Source: Actinomycetota bacterium (lineage in GTDB: Bacteria > Actinomycetota > Humimicrobiia > Humimicrobiales > Humimicrobiaceae). From it: 13,766 bases of DNA. The notes beneath the pieces are model-generated. The model was not told where the DNA came from. It worked only from the letters and a program-made list of their open reading frames with translations, and searched no databases. The position numbers were made by a program, and so were the translations under genes. The stretch lies in assembly GCA_023488645.1 (NCBI GenBank), contig JAMDDL010000185.1, positions 1 through 13,766 on the forward strand, given 5' to 3'. Below, piece after piece: positions 1-6,510 of the stretch; positions within the stretch are counted from its first letter, which is position 1; each line of letters opens with the position of its first letter.

Positions 1-361
1 CTGTTTTTATAAGCTCTGAGTATTCAGATAAGTTGTAAGCTGTTCTTTCAACAGTAACATTCGGGTGAAGCTCATGATATTTTCCATTAATTTCATTTAG
101 CGCATCATCATAGGCTTTTGTACCAGCCTGCCAGTCCCACACAACAATCTTTATAGGTTGGCTTGGTTCTCCAACCTCGCCTGCTTTTGTGGTTGTGGTT
201 TCTTCTGCAGCTTTTGTGGTTTCAGCTGCAGTAGTTGTAGTTTCTGCAGCTTTTGTTGTTTCAGCTGTTGTTGTTTCTGTAGTAGTTTTACAGCTTATTC
301 CAACAAAAGGCATCGTAGCTGCAAATACTACTATTAAGATAATCAGTATAAATTTTTTCAT
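1..361 (-). CDS. Extracellular solute-binding lipoprotein, ABC sugar importer (N-terminal part, runs off the window)
   Basis: This is the first 120 codons of a family 1 solute-binding protein, the extracytoplasmic receptor of a carbohydrate ABC importer; the rest lies left of the window. The start ATG (361-359) follows a strong AGGAGG site. Residues 1-23 form a lipoprotein signal: MKK, a hydrophobic stretch, then GISC with the lipidated Cys at 24. Residues 25-69 are a low-complexity Thr/Ala/Glu/Lys linker. The mature fold begins at about residue 70 with IKIVVWDWQAGTKAYDD and continues to HELHPNVTVERTAYNLSEYS. This matches the start of the complete binding protein at 12542-11163 (ITIWDHQVGD, LHPNIKIERTAYN), which has the same Cys24, so the two are paralogues. 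It probably opens a second import operon. The substrate cannot be told from the N-terminus. Confidence 0.9.
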   Translation of the reverse strand, partial: MKKFILIILIVVFAATMPFVGISCKTTTETTTAETTKAAETTTTAAETTKAAEETTTTKAGEVGEPSQPIKIVVWDWQAGTKAYDDALNEINGKYHELHPNVTVERTAYNLSEYSELIKT

Positions 362-432
362 ACTTTCCTCCTAATTTAGATATTATGGAGAGTTTAATAA
401 AAAATTTACGATTAAAAATTAATTTAAATAAT

Positions 433-440
433 CACCTCCC
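433..440 (-). promoter_or_regulatory. Orphan Shine-Dalgarno-like element in the leader of the 361 gene
   Basis: The minus strand reads GGGAGGTGATTATTTAAAT from here, a near-perfect anti-16S match with no ATG, GTG or TTG at a usable distance. It lies about 70 nt upstream of the real start codon, which has its own AGGAGG. A closely similar string (GGAGGTGAAATATTTAAAT) occurs in the leader of the paralogous binding protein at 12720-12727. It may be a ribosome standby site, a remnant leader-peptide start, or part of an RNA element. Confidence 0.4.
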
Positions 441-656
441 TGCCTCTAATAAACCAGATATTTAAAAATCTAACAAAAAGTAACATCTTAAATAATATTT
501 TTTCGATTAAAATCAAACATTTAAATTATTTTTTGAAAACTATTTGGAAATTATTTTCAAAATTTTAAATTAATTTTTAAATTTAATTTATATAAAATAT
601 TTAAAAAAATAATTAGAAGCTGTGGTTATGAACTTTTATGAATGTTATTGATATAT

Positions 657-685
657 TTTATATAACAATTACATTTTTTTGTCAA
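657..685 (-). promoter_or_regulatory. Sigma-70-type promoter for the 361 solute-binding gene (proximal)
   Basis: On the minus strand TTGACA (685-680) is followed by exactly 17 nt and TATAAA (662-657). This is a near-consensus housekeeping promoter pointing at the truncated binding-protein gene, with transcription expected to begin near 650. Confidence 0.75.
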
Positions 686-704
686 ATTGAAATTCTGATA
701 AAGT

Positions 705-712
705 AAACGTTT
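705..712. promoter_or_regulatory. AAACGTTT palindrome, possible LacI-family operator
   Basis: This 8-bp palindrome sits about 20 bp upstream of the proximal -35 and just downstream of the distal -10. LacI-family operators commonly centre on a CG within an AAnCGnTT-type palindrome, and such regulators often control sugar importers. The outer bases are not symmetrical, so this is only a candidate. Confidence 0.3.
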
Positions 713-718
713 TATTTA

Positions 719-747
719 ATTTTAGTATTGTCATATTACGTTGTCAA
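719..747 (-). promoter_or_regulatory. Second, distal promoter candidate for the 361 gene
   Basis: On the minus strand TTGACA (747-742), 17 nt, then TAAAAT (724-719). The -10 box has one mismatch to TATAAT. It lies about 60 bp upstream of the proximal promoter, so the two may work in tandem, or one may be a chance match in AT-rich DNA. Confidence 0.45.
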
Positions 748-841
748 ATAATTATTAATCCTAACAGCTATTCTGCATCTTCTTCTTATCTTACCTAAAA
801 TCAAGCTCAAAAATATCATTTTTTACCCATATTTTTAAACA

Positions 842-1157
842 GCAATTGTAGATAATTACTCTACTCATAAACATCAACAGGTAAAGTCCTGGATTCAAAG
901 CCATCAACGCTTTCATCTTCACTTTACTCCAAACTTCTTCTTCGTGGTTAAATCTTGTTGAACGATTCTTTGCTGAGATTACAAATAAGAGAATAAGGCG
1001 TGGATCATTTAAAAACATATCAGCTTTAATAAAAGCTATTAAAGAATATATGGACAGTCACAACCAGAATCCACAGGTATTTGTTTGAAGTGCACTTGTG
1101 GAACGTATATTGAAGAAGATTGCCAAATATAAAGATGCGTTAGACGCATTATACTAG
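842..1157 (+). pseudogene. IS630-family transposase, decayed C-terminal end
   Basis: Plus-strand translation gives the conserved end of an IS630-family DDE transposase. From 842 the frame reads AIVDNYSTHKH, with the second catalytic Asp in DNY, then WIQSHQRFHLHFTPN. After a 1-nt insertion inside a TTC run (935-944) the frame moves to SSWLNLVERFFAEITNKR, which holds the catalytic Glu, then IRRGSFKN, HNQNPQVFV. The usual Trp of FVW is replaced by TGA at 1086-1088, after which it continues to KKIAKYKDALDALY and a stop at 1155-1157. The N-terminal half, including the first catalytic Asp, is not recognisable upstream. With a frameshift, a nonsense codon and a missing front it cannot be active. I could not find terminal inverted repeats. 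An open frame on the opposite strand here is only its shadow. Confidence 0.85.
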
Positions 1158-1469
1158 GTTATAAAAAGAAGAAATAAACTGCTGCATTTCAAAAAATAAC
1201 TTTGCATTATTTTAAATTTCGATTGCATTTGATTTTGTTAAATGAATTGCATGTATTGTTATCTGGGTATCAAGAGTAAAAGATTTATCTGATAGTTCCA
1301 TGCTCATAATTTATAGTTATTTTATTTCTTCTAATATTTAGTATTTTCTATATTCCTTTAAAAGATTTATATTGAAATCATTAACTATATCAGCAAATCT
1401 TTAAATAATTGAAAATAAATTTTTTTCATGCAAATACTCTCTAAATAGTTTCATTTACTTCACAAATAT
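1158..1469. other. Gene-free stretch with short coding-like scraps
   Basis: No intact gene is visible. On the minus strand two short open stretches look more protein-like than random: 1454-1401 (MKLFREYLHEKNLFSII) and, in the same frame after one stop, 1400-1338 (RFADIVNDFNINLLKEYRKY). They may be fragments of a decayed gene that continues from the 1592-1470 scrap, but I cannot assign them to a family, and AT-rich DNA easily produces Lys/Asn/Ile/Tyr-rich frames. Confidence 0.35.
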
Positions 1470-1592
1470 TTACTGATAAAAATCATCCTTATAGTCAGAC
1501 AATTTATAATATTTTATCCAATTATTTAAAAGTTTATCAGGTTTATTAAAATAAATACTATCTCTAACTCTTTTTATTTTCAGTTTTTCTTT
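1470..1592 (-). pseudogene. Possible remnant of a URO-D-fold protein N-terminus
   Basis: Immediately downstream of the dehydrogenase, a 40-codon open stretch without a usable start codon reads KEKLKIKRVRDSIYFNKPDK, then IKYYKLSDYKDDFYQ and a stop. The pattern of a basic helix followed by KPD(K/R) and, after a gap, a YK(D/E)xF(Y) segment resembles the N-terminus of larger URO-D-family proteins. The intact copy at 4500-3313 has ERKLRCQMQRSFVKPDRVPV and later KSYKEYF. The similarity is short and the composition biased, so this call is tentative. A chance open frame is the alternative. Confidence 0.35.
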
Positions 1593-1597
1593 ATTAT

Positions 1598-2671
1598 TTA
1601 CCCAACTTCAACAAACTTAATAATTTCCTCAACAGTAAAACCATCTATTCCAATATCTTTAAGACTTAGGCCCAAATTCATATAATCAATGTTGTCAATT
1701 ATTGAAAAGAGATGAAGGAAAGATTTTACAGTTGGAACAGGTACTTTTACAACATCAGCTAATCTTGAAACAATTGGCAAAGCAAAATATAAATCCTCAG
1801 TCATATAGGTGTTGTGGCCATTTTTATATTTCAACTTCCAGGTATTAAACTCCGGAGAATTTTCTAATGCTTCCTCCCAACTTTTACCTGATTTAAAAAT
1901 ATGTTCAAATTTTGGTAGTTCAAGTCCATAAGCTTTCCCTAACAGTTCCTTTTCATTTTCCATTGCTGTTGTTAACTTTATTGCACTGGGAATAATAGCA
2001 TCTTTTATAGGTAGAACATAATCTTTTGCGCGTTCAAATAAACCTCTAAATGGTAATGCAAAGGGAGCATGCATTATCCAATTAGCATTATCAAAACTAG
2101 TTTGTAATACATTTTTGGCAGGAACTATACCAGGATATATATTTTTTATACTATTTATTACATTTGGGGTTTCTATTGCAGGTAAAGCTGCAATATATAT
2201 TTCATCCCTATATGAATGTATAAAAATATTATTATCACCTTCTTTACTACTGGTATATGGTGTTAAATTCATTTCTGCAATCAATATATTTTTAACCGAT
2301 TTTTTTATGATTTCTTTAAATCTTAAACAACTAAAATATCCTGTTTCGGTTATGAATATTTGGCCATCTCTAAGATACGATAAACAAGATTCAATAAACT
2401 CCCTATGTACAGTAGCAGGTGCAGCAAGTATGATTAACTTTGTGTTCTTAATAGCTTCATTTATGTTTGTCGTTATGATATTTATTTTAGCAAACCCACT
2501 ACCCATAACACCAGAAAAGTTAATCCCTCCTATTTTTTTAATTGGTAAAATATTTTCCTTAAATTTTGGAAGTTCAAAAAGATTAACTTTATAGCCACGA
2601 TTTGAAAGGTCGGTTGCGGTTGCCAATCCTATTCCACCACCACCCAAAACAGCAATTCTATTATCATTCAT
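1598..2671 (-). CDS. Opine-type NAD(P)-dependent dehydrogenase (octopine/nopaline dehydrogenase family)
   Basis: This 357-residue protein is of normal family length. Residues 1-32 (IAVLGGGGIGLATATDLS) form a Rossmann beta-alpha-beta with Gly10-x-Gly12-x-x-Gly15, and an acidic residue ends the second strand (FEL), as expected for NAD-type binding. Residues 80-92 (IILAAPATVHREF) and 104-112 complete the cofactor domain. The C-terminal half fits the octopine/nopaline dehydrogenase domain: NANWIMHAPFAL has His201 at the place of the family's catalytic His, and TYMTEDLYFALPIVSRLADV followed by VPVPT matches the conserved TEDVP-GL-P segment with Asp293. The family reduces an imine formed from an amine and a 2-oxo acid, or runs in reverse; the substrate here is unknown. 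The start is set by AAGGGGG about 8 nt upstream. It lies 75 bp after the mutarotase gene and is probably the last gene of the operon. Confidence 0.85.
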   Translation of the reverse strand: MNDNRIAVLGGGGIGLATATDLSNRGYKVNLFELPKFKENILPIKKIGGINFSGVMGSGFAKINIITTNINEAIKNTKLIILAAPATVHREFIESCLSYLRDGQIFITETGYFSCLRFKEIIKKSVKNILIAEMNLTPYTSSKEGDNNIFIHSYRDEIYIAALPAIETPNVINSIKNIYPGIVPAKNVLQTSFDNANWIMHAPFALPFRGLFERAKDYVLPIKDAIIPSAIKLTTAMENEKELLGKAYGLELPKFEHIFKSGKSWEEALENSPEFNTWKLKYKNGHNTYMTEDLYFALPIVSRLADVVKVPVPTVKSFLHLFSIIDNIDYMNLGLSLKDIGIDGFTVEEIIKFVEVG

Positions 2672-2746
2672 TTTTATTCCCCCTTAAGATACAATTTTTT
2701 TTATAAATACTCGATATTATTTTTTTAGTGATGTAATTAAGGATAA

Positions 2747-3094
2747 TTAGTGAATTAACTTTCCATTCGAATAATAAAAAATTATTGGTACCTTTATAAA
2801 TTTTATATTAACACCTTTATTAGGATCTTTATAATAAACCACCCATTCATTTATCATTTTTTCCCAATTTTTATTGACTTCATCACTAGATAAAACTTCA
2901 TCTGCTTTTTTTAAATTTTGGGCTTCTTCAAAGATTACAATTTCCTGTTCTATTTGAAAAATTATCATTTTTTTAAATCCTGCATTTTTAATTTTTTCCA
3001 TTAATTCCTTCCAAATTTTTTCTTTTTTATGCATCTCAATATAATCTTTAACTTTTTCTTTTTTTATTCTCATTTTATATGCTCCATATTCCAT
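2747..3094 (-). CDS. L-rhamnose mutarotase-like protein (RhaM/DUF718 family)
   Basis: A 115-residue cytoplasmic protein with the length and pattern of the RhaM family, small alpha/beta-barrel dimers that interconvert sugar anomers. Visible family features are the opening MEYGAYKMRIKKEKVKDYIE; MHKKEKIWKEL, with Tyr18 and His22 at the positions of the catalytic Tyr/His of RhaM (Tyr18, His22); a hydrophobic strand MIIFQIEQEIVIFEEAQ; and NKNWEKMINEW in place of the usual WW segment. The C-terminus ends in a Tyr-containing strand (FYYSNGK), as in the family. The start follows AGAGGGAC at good spacing. The substrate need not be rhamnose: many family members sit in other sugar operons. Its presence supports a sugar or sugar derivative as the compound handled by this locus. 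Confidence 0.8.
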   Translation of the reverse strand: MEYGAYKMRIKKEKVKDYIEMHKKEKIWKELMEKIKNAGFKKMIIFQIEQEIVIFEEAQNLKKADEVLSSDEVNKNWEKMINEWVVYYKDPNKGVNIKFIKVPIIFYYSNGKLIH

Positions 3095-3197
3095 TTTTGT
3101 CCCTCTATTTAATTATTTTTATTTTTAATTTTTTTTTAATAAAATTTTTAATATTCCATTTATTTCAAGAATTATTTTTTAATTATTTTTTAATTTG

Positions 3198-3293
3198 TTA
3201 AAAATTTAAAAAAGATCTTTCATTATAGATAGGTGCTTGTAAATCTAAATTCTTATAACCAAAAGTATTTAATATCCTTTTTTTATCCAGCAT
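3198..3293 (-). pseudogene. Truncated N-terminal fragment of a URO-D-fold protein
   Basis: A 31-codon frame starts at ATG 3293-3291, 19 nt after the preceding gene's stop, and ends at TAA. Its beginning, DKKRILNTFGYKNLDLQAPI, aligns without gaps to the N-terminus of the intact protein at 6369-5257 (KKQRIINTFEFKELDKIAVY) and, more loosely, to RERLLRTFEGKEIDRIATYD of the protein at 7614-6511. The similarity fades and the frame stops. What follows, to the mutarotase start, is A/T homopolymer-rich DNA with no trace of the remaining 330 or so residues. I read it as the stump of a further paralogue lost by deletion. A functional 31-residue peptide is possible but less likely. Confidence 0.6.
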
Positions 3294-3312
3294 TTCACTT
3301 TAAATTTTAAGA

Positions 3313-4500
3313 TTAATATTTTCCATATTTAACTGCAGCCTCATACATATAATTTATATTTTCAACAGATGCTGTAGGGGGCGGGTCATCCCCTCCCTTA
3401 AGAAAATAACCGCCATATCGGGCAAAATGTTCTATGGCGTCCCTGCATTCTGCCATTATTGATTCTCTACTGCCCTTGTCAATATTATTTGGATCAATGT
3501 TACCACTTAAAACAGTTTTTCCACCAAAAAATTTTGCAATAATATCCCTGTTATTTTGATAACCAATACCAGAAAAATCATTTATTTTAAGGCTGTTGGC
3601 AATCAGATTAAAAAGGTGCTCAACTTTGCCGCATGTATGAAATACTGTGTATCCTTTAAAGTAATCTTTTATTTTCTTATGGTATGGAAGCAGAATTTCT
3701 TCATAAACTGATGGAGAGAGGTTGCCTGCGCCATCATCTCCAACAAACACTGTTTCTTTTTTTTCTCCCATTAATTCTTTGGTAAATTCGATCCATTTAA
3801 TGATCTTATTTGTAATTACATCAAGAAGTCTCTTGGAAAATTCCGGATTGGATAAAACATCCATGTACATATTTGTTGCTCCCCTTAAGTCATTTGCTAC
3901 AACCATTGGTCCAAGAGTTCTACCGGCAACTCCAAGTATACCTATTATTCCCCGAGAATAAGAAAAAATATTGTAATCTATTCCAATCTTATCTTCTATC
4001 CCAATCTCAAGACAATCACTAAATCTTATTTTGTAATTTCCAGCTATTTTTAACATTTCCTGCCTCAATTCAAGTTCTCTTCCATGAAGCCCACTATAAA
4101 TTGGGTCTATTTTTTCTAGTTTATCAATATCATCTTCATTTTGTATTGAATGTTTTTTAACCCAGGGTATATCATTGTCTCTAAATTCAACTTCTGCACC
4201 AAAGGTTCCCGCTTCAGATACATAAGCAAATACAGGATGTATCATTATCTCATATAAATCTGATTTTATGTTTTCAAGATACCATTTTTGACCAAGAAGT
4301 TGGCATTCCAGCATTGATTTTGCACTGCTAAAATATTCTTTATATGATTTTCCAATTTTTGGGAGCCAGTACCATGCATCAAGTATCGGTACAACTGGAA
4401 CTCTGTCAGGTTTTACAAAACTACGCTGCATCTGGCAGCGAAGTTTTCGTTCCTCAAGTTCTTCAAAAGAAATATTAATTTGGATTGTATTAATTGACAT
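3313..4500 (-). CDS. URO-D-fold protein, methyltransferase-like with H-x-C motif
   Basis: A 395-residue member of the uroporphyrinogen decarboxylase superfamily, which includes HemE and the corrinoid:CoM methyltransferases MtaA/MtbA. It is not HemE: the N-terminal RQAGRY-type motif is absent, replaced by SFVKPDRVPVVPILDAWYW (28-45). The barrel core shows VFVGDDGAGNLSPSVYEEI (251-269), VFHTCGKVEHLF (286-297) and LSGNIDP (331-337). His288-x-Cys290 matches the zinc-binding H-x-C of MtaA-type enzymes. The third ligand, normally the Cys of a GC(D/E)xPP segment near the C-terminus, is missing: the region reads KGGDDPPPTAS (368-378). I chose the ATG at 4500: it is 2 nt after the isochorismatase stop, has AAGGA upstream and suggests translational coupling. 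An ATG at 4539 would add 13 residues and overlap that gene. The substrate is unknown. Confidence 0.85.
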   Translation of the reverse strand: MSINTIQINISFEELEERKLRCQMQRSFVKPDRVPVVPILDAWYWLPKIGKSYKEYFSSAKSMLECQLLGQKWYLENIKSDLYEIMIHPVFAYVSEAGTFGAEVEFRDNDIPWVKKHSIQNEDDIDKLEKIDPIYSGLHGRELELRQEMLKIAGNYKIRFSDCLEIGIEDKIGIDYNIFSYSRGIIGILGVAGRTLGPMVVANDLRGATNMYMDVLSNPEFSKRLLDVITNKIIKWIEFTKELMGEKKETVFVGDDGAGNLSPSVYEEILLPYHKKIKDYFKGYTVFHTCGKVEHLFNLIANSLKINDFSGIGYQNNRDIIAKFFGGKTVLSGNIDPNNIDKGSRESIMAECRDAIEHFARYGGYFLKGGDDPPPTASVENINYMYEAAVKYGKY

Positions 4501-4502
4501 AT

Positions 4503-5231
4503 TTACTTGGTTTCCTTTTTGACAATCCAGCTGTTCCATGGGTATTCATCTATTATTTCCTGGGTTGCTTTTGACTTACCAAATATCTGACTGAGAATCT
4601 TTATACTTGCATCATGAGATTGTTGGTCATAGGTTGCACAGGCATCATCTACTATTACACAATTGTAGCTTCTGTCAGCTGCTTCTCTAAATGTACTTTC
4701 CACACACATATTTGTTGCAACCCCTGTAAATATTAAAGTCTTTATCCATAGATTTCTTAGAATTGCATCAATTGCTGAAGTTGCAAATGCCCCTGCGGAA
4801 GTCTTATTTATAATGAGATCATTTTCACCTGGTTTCAATTCAGGTATTACTTGCCTTTCAATTGAGCCTGGTGGATAAAAATTGGGTATATCATAAATTT
4901 TTTTTATCTTTATATCCTCAACTTTTCCAAGATCATATAAATCACTGCTTTTTTTTAAGTTAGGGCCAAATGTAATATAAATTATTTGAATCTTTTTTTT
5001 CCTGAAAAAATCAATTAGTCTTAATATATTAGGTGTAACAATTTCTTTGGCCCTGTCATAAAAATACTTTACAGACTCTGGATTTTTCTTTTTCATCCTA
5101 AGACCTGCACCGTAATCGGGATGGACATTATCATACTGCATATCAACTATTACAAGCGCTGTTTTTTTGGGATTTACTTCCAAAAAATCTGGCCCTTCTG
5201 TTATAAATGCGCTGAAATCTTCTTCATTCAT
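4503..5231 (-). CDS. Isochorismatase-like cysteine hydrolase
   Basis: A 242-residue cytoplasmic alpha/beta hydrolase of the isochorismatase/nicotinamidase superfamily. The catalytic triad is complete: Asp30 in ALVIVDMQ, Lys143 in INKTSAGAF and Cys176 in GVATNMCVESTFREAADR, preceded by the conserved cis-peptide region GVAT. Members cleave amides or ureido groups (nicotinamide, N-carbamoylsarcosine, biuret, ureidoacrylate) or the vinyl ether of isochorismate. A conserved triad favours amidase or carbamoyl-hydrolase chemistry, but no residue visible to me fixes the substrate. A long insertion (about 45-65 and 92-125) sets it apart from the shortest nicotinamidases. It begins 25 nt after the upstream URO-D gene, with only a weak ribosome site, and ends 2 nt before the next start, so it is embedded in the operon. 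It could release an amine or acid handled by the downstream opine-type dehydrogenase. Confidence 0.88.
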   Translation of the reverse strand: MNEEDFSAFITEGPDFLEVNPKKTALVIVDMQYDNVHPDYGAGLRMKKKNPESVKYFYDRAKEIVTPNILRLIDFFRKKKIQIIYITFGPNLKKSSDLYDLGKVEDIKIKKIYDIPNFYPPGSIERQVIPELKPGENDLIINKTSAGAFATSAIDAILRNLWIKTLIFTGVATNMCVESTFREAADRSYNCVIVDDACATYDQQSHDASIKILSQIFGKSKATQEIIDEYPWNSWIVKKETK

Positions 5232-5256
5232 TTACTTTTACAATTTTTTTTAAAAA

Positions 5257-6369
5257 TTATAAGTTATAATTTCTTGCTGTTTCATACATTGCAAGGGCAT
5301 TTTTTATACTTACTTTCTCATGTATATCAGAGGTTGAACCAATAAATATTCCTCCATATTTTTTTGCAAGATCAATAACTTTTTTTGTTTCGGAGACTAT
5401 TTCTTCTGAAGTTCCAAATGGTAAAAGGTGTGAACTATCTATCATTTGCATTAAAATTAATTTTGGATATTTCATTTTTATTTCTTCAATACTTTTATTA
5501 CTTAGATTTTCAATAGGGCCATAAGCTTGTACACCCATTCCAACAAGTTCATTAAACACTACACTTATATCTCCATGCAATTCTAAAATAATTAAATATC
5601 CTTTTTTATTTAAATTATCATATAATTTTTGCATCCTTGGAATAACTTCTTTTCTTATAAAATTAGGTGAAAATATAAGGCTTTTGGTACCTGCAATTAC
5701 TGAGCTAAGAGTAGCTACTGGAGTTAATGCACTATTGAAACTTTCAATTCTAAATAATTGATAATCAATATGTACATCTAGTAGTTCACCAATAAGTTCA
5801 GGATAATCCTTATATAGATAAAAAAACATATCATAATTATATCTGGTAGTCAGAGGACCAATGCCATCAAAAAATTCTGGTGCCATCATAATGGTTCCAT
5901 CCATTTTATCCTGTATTCTTTTAAATTCATAATTTAAGACTTCTGGTGATTCTAAATCCTCTCCAAAAAGTCTAACATTAAAATTACCTTGACTACAAAA
6001 TTTTTTGTTTTCTATTGCATCTTTAATTTTAAAAATATCTTTTTTTACTTGTTCTTTGGCCTCATTCTCATTTTTAAAAGGCCTTTCAACAATTTCTTTG
6101 GTATACCAACTAACTTTATAAATAAATCCATCTTTATCTTTTTCTTCAAACTCTTCAACATTATATGGAATTGCAAGGCATCTAACCATGTCACATAATT
6201 TACCTATACATTCACATGTAACATTTTCAGCATTCTTTGAGGTTATTTTTCTTCCAGAAACATATTCTATAAGTTTTAGGTTATGGATTTTATCATATAC
6301 AGCAATCTTGTCTAATTCTTTAAACTCAAATGTATTAATTATTCTTTGTTTTTTTGTAAGTTTTTCCAT
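5257..6369 (-). CDS. URO-D-fold protein, paralogue 2 of a tandem pair
   Basis: A 370-residue URO-D superfamily protein, clearly paralogous to its upstream neighbour. They share the N-terminus (KKQRIINTFEFKELDKIAVY), SGRKITSKNAENV, VRLFGED, MMAPE, a YLYKDYPEL segment and the C-terminus ALAMYETARNY. The zinc H-x-C motif of MtaA-type methyltransferases is not conserved: the equivalent strand reads LELHGDI (His265, Gly266, Asp267). The C-terminal cysteine segment is replaced by GSTSDIH (344-350). His350 is shared with the paralogue and may be functional. HemE signatures are absent. It is probably not a classical zinc-dependent corrinoid methyltransferase, and a lyase, decarboxylase or other transferase is open. 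The start has a good AAAGGTGA site 4 nt upstream. A 141-bp AT-rich gap separates it from the preceding gene. Confidence 0.8.
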   Translation of the reverse strand: MEKLTKKQRIINTFEFKELDKIAVYDKIHNLKLIEYVSGRKITSKNAENVTCECIGKLCDMVRCLAIPYNVEEFEEKDKDGFIYKVSWYTKEIVERPFKNENEAKEQVKKDIFKIKDAIENKKFCSQGNFNVRLFGEDLESPEVLNYEFKRIQDKMDGTIMMAPEFFDGIGPLTTRYNYDMFFYLYKDYPELIGELLDVHIDYQLFRIESFNSALTPVATLSSVIAGTKSLIFSPNFIRKEVIPRMQKLYDNLNKKGYLIILELHGDISVVFNELVGMGVQAYGPIENLSNKSIEEIKMKYPKLILMQMIDSSHLLPFGTSEEIVSETKKVIDLAKKYGGIFIGSTSDIHEKVSIKNALAMYETARNYNL

Positions 6370-6510
6370 AATTCACCTTTAAATAATCAATAAATAATAT
6401 ATTTTTGTCCGTTTTAAATTCAAAAGAAATTATTTCTTATTAAATTTTTTTGTTTAATACTTAAACTTATTTTGATTAATTTTTTGACTTTCTTTTTCTA
6501 ATAATTATTT

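Larger units (their letters stand above)
362..841. other. 480-bp intergenic control region without a gene
   Basis: I see no convincing gene here; the DNA is extremely AT-rich. It holds two stacked minus-strand promoter candidates, an AAACGTTT palindrome between them and an isolated Shine-Dalgarno-like GGGAGGTG, each listed separately. If the nearer promoter is used, the leader before the 361 start codon is close to 290 nt, which is long for a simple operon and leaves room for post-transcriptional control. I could not recognise a known riboswitch in it. Confidence 0.6.

Noticed and set aside
186..300. CRISPR array or other short regular repeat
   Set aside because: The repetition is codon-level Thr/Ala/Glu low complexity within a coding frame, without spacers.
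189..374. 61-residue Val/Ser/Ala-rich open frame on the plus strand
   Set aside because: It is the reverse strand of the Thr/Ala/Glu linker and signal peptide of the solute-binding lipoprotein, caused by the repetitive codons.
791..1018. 75-residue open frame on the minus strand
   Set aside because: It lies opposite a clear plus-strand IS630 transposase remnant, has no ribosome site and resembles no protein. It is a shadow.
2115..2594. 159-residue hydrophobic plus-strand open frame
   Set aside because: It lies entirely inside the dehydrogenase gene, whose Rossmann and C-terminal motifs are convincing on the minus strand, and it has no start context.
4501..4539. Upstream ATG giving a 408-residue URO-D protein
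   Set aside because: The extra 13 residues overlap the preceding gene and have no ribosome site, while the ATG at 4500 follows that gene's stop by 2 nt and has AAGGA upstream.
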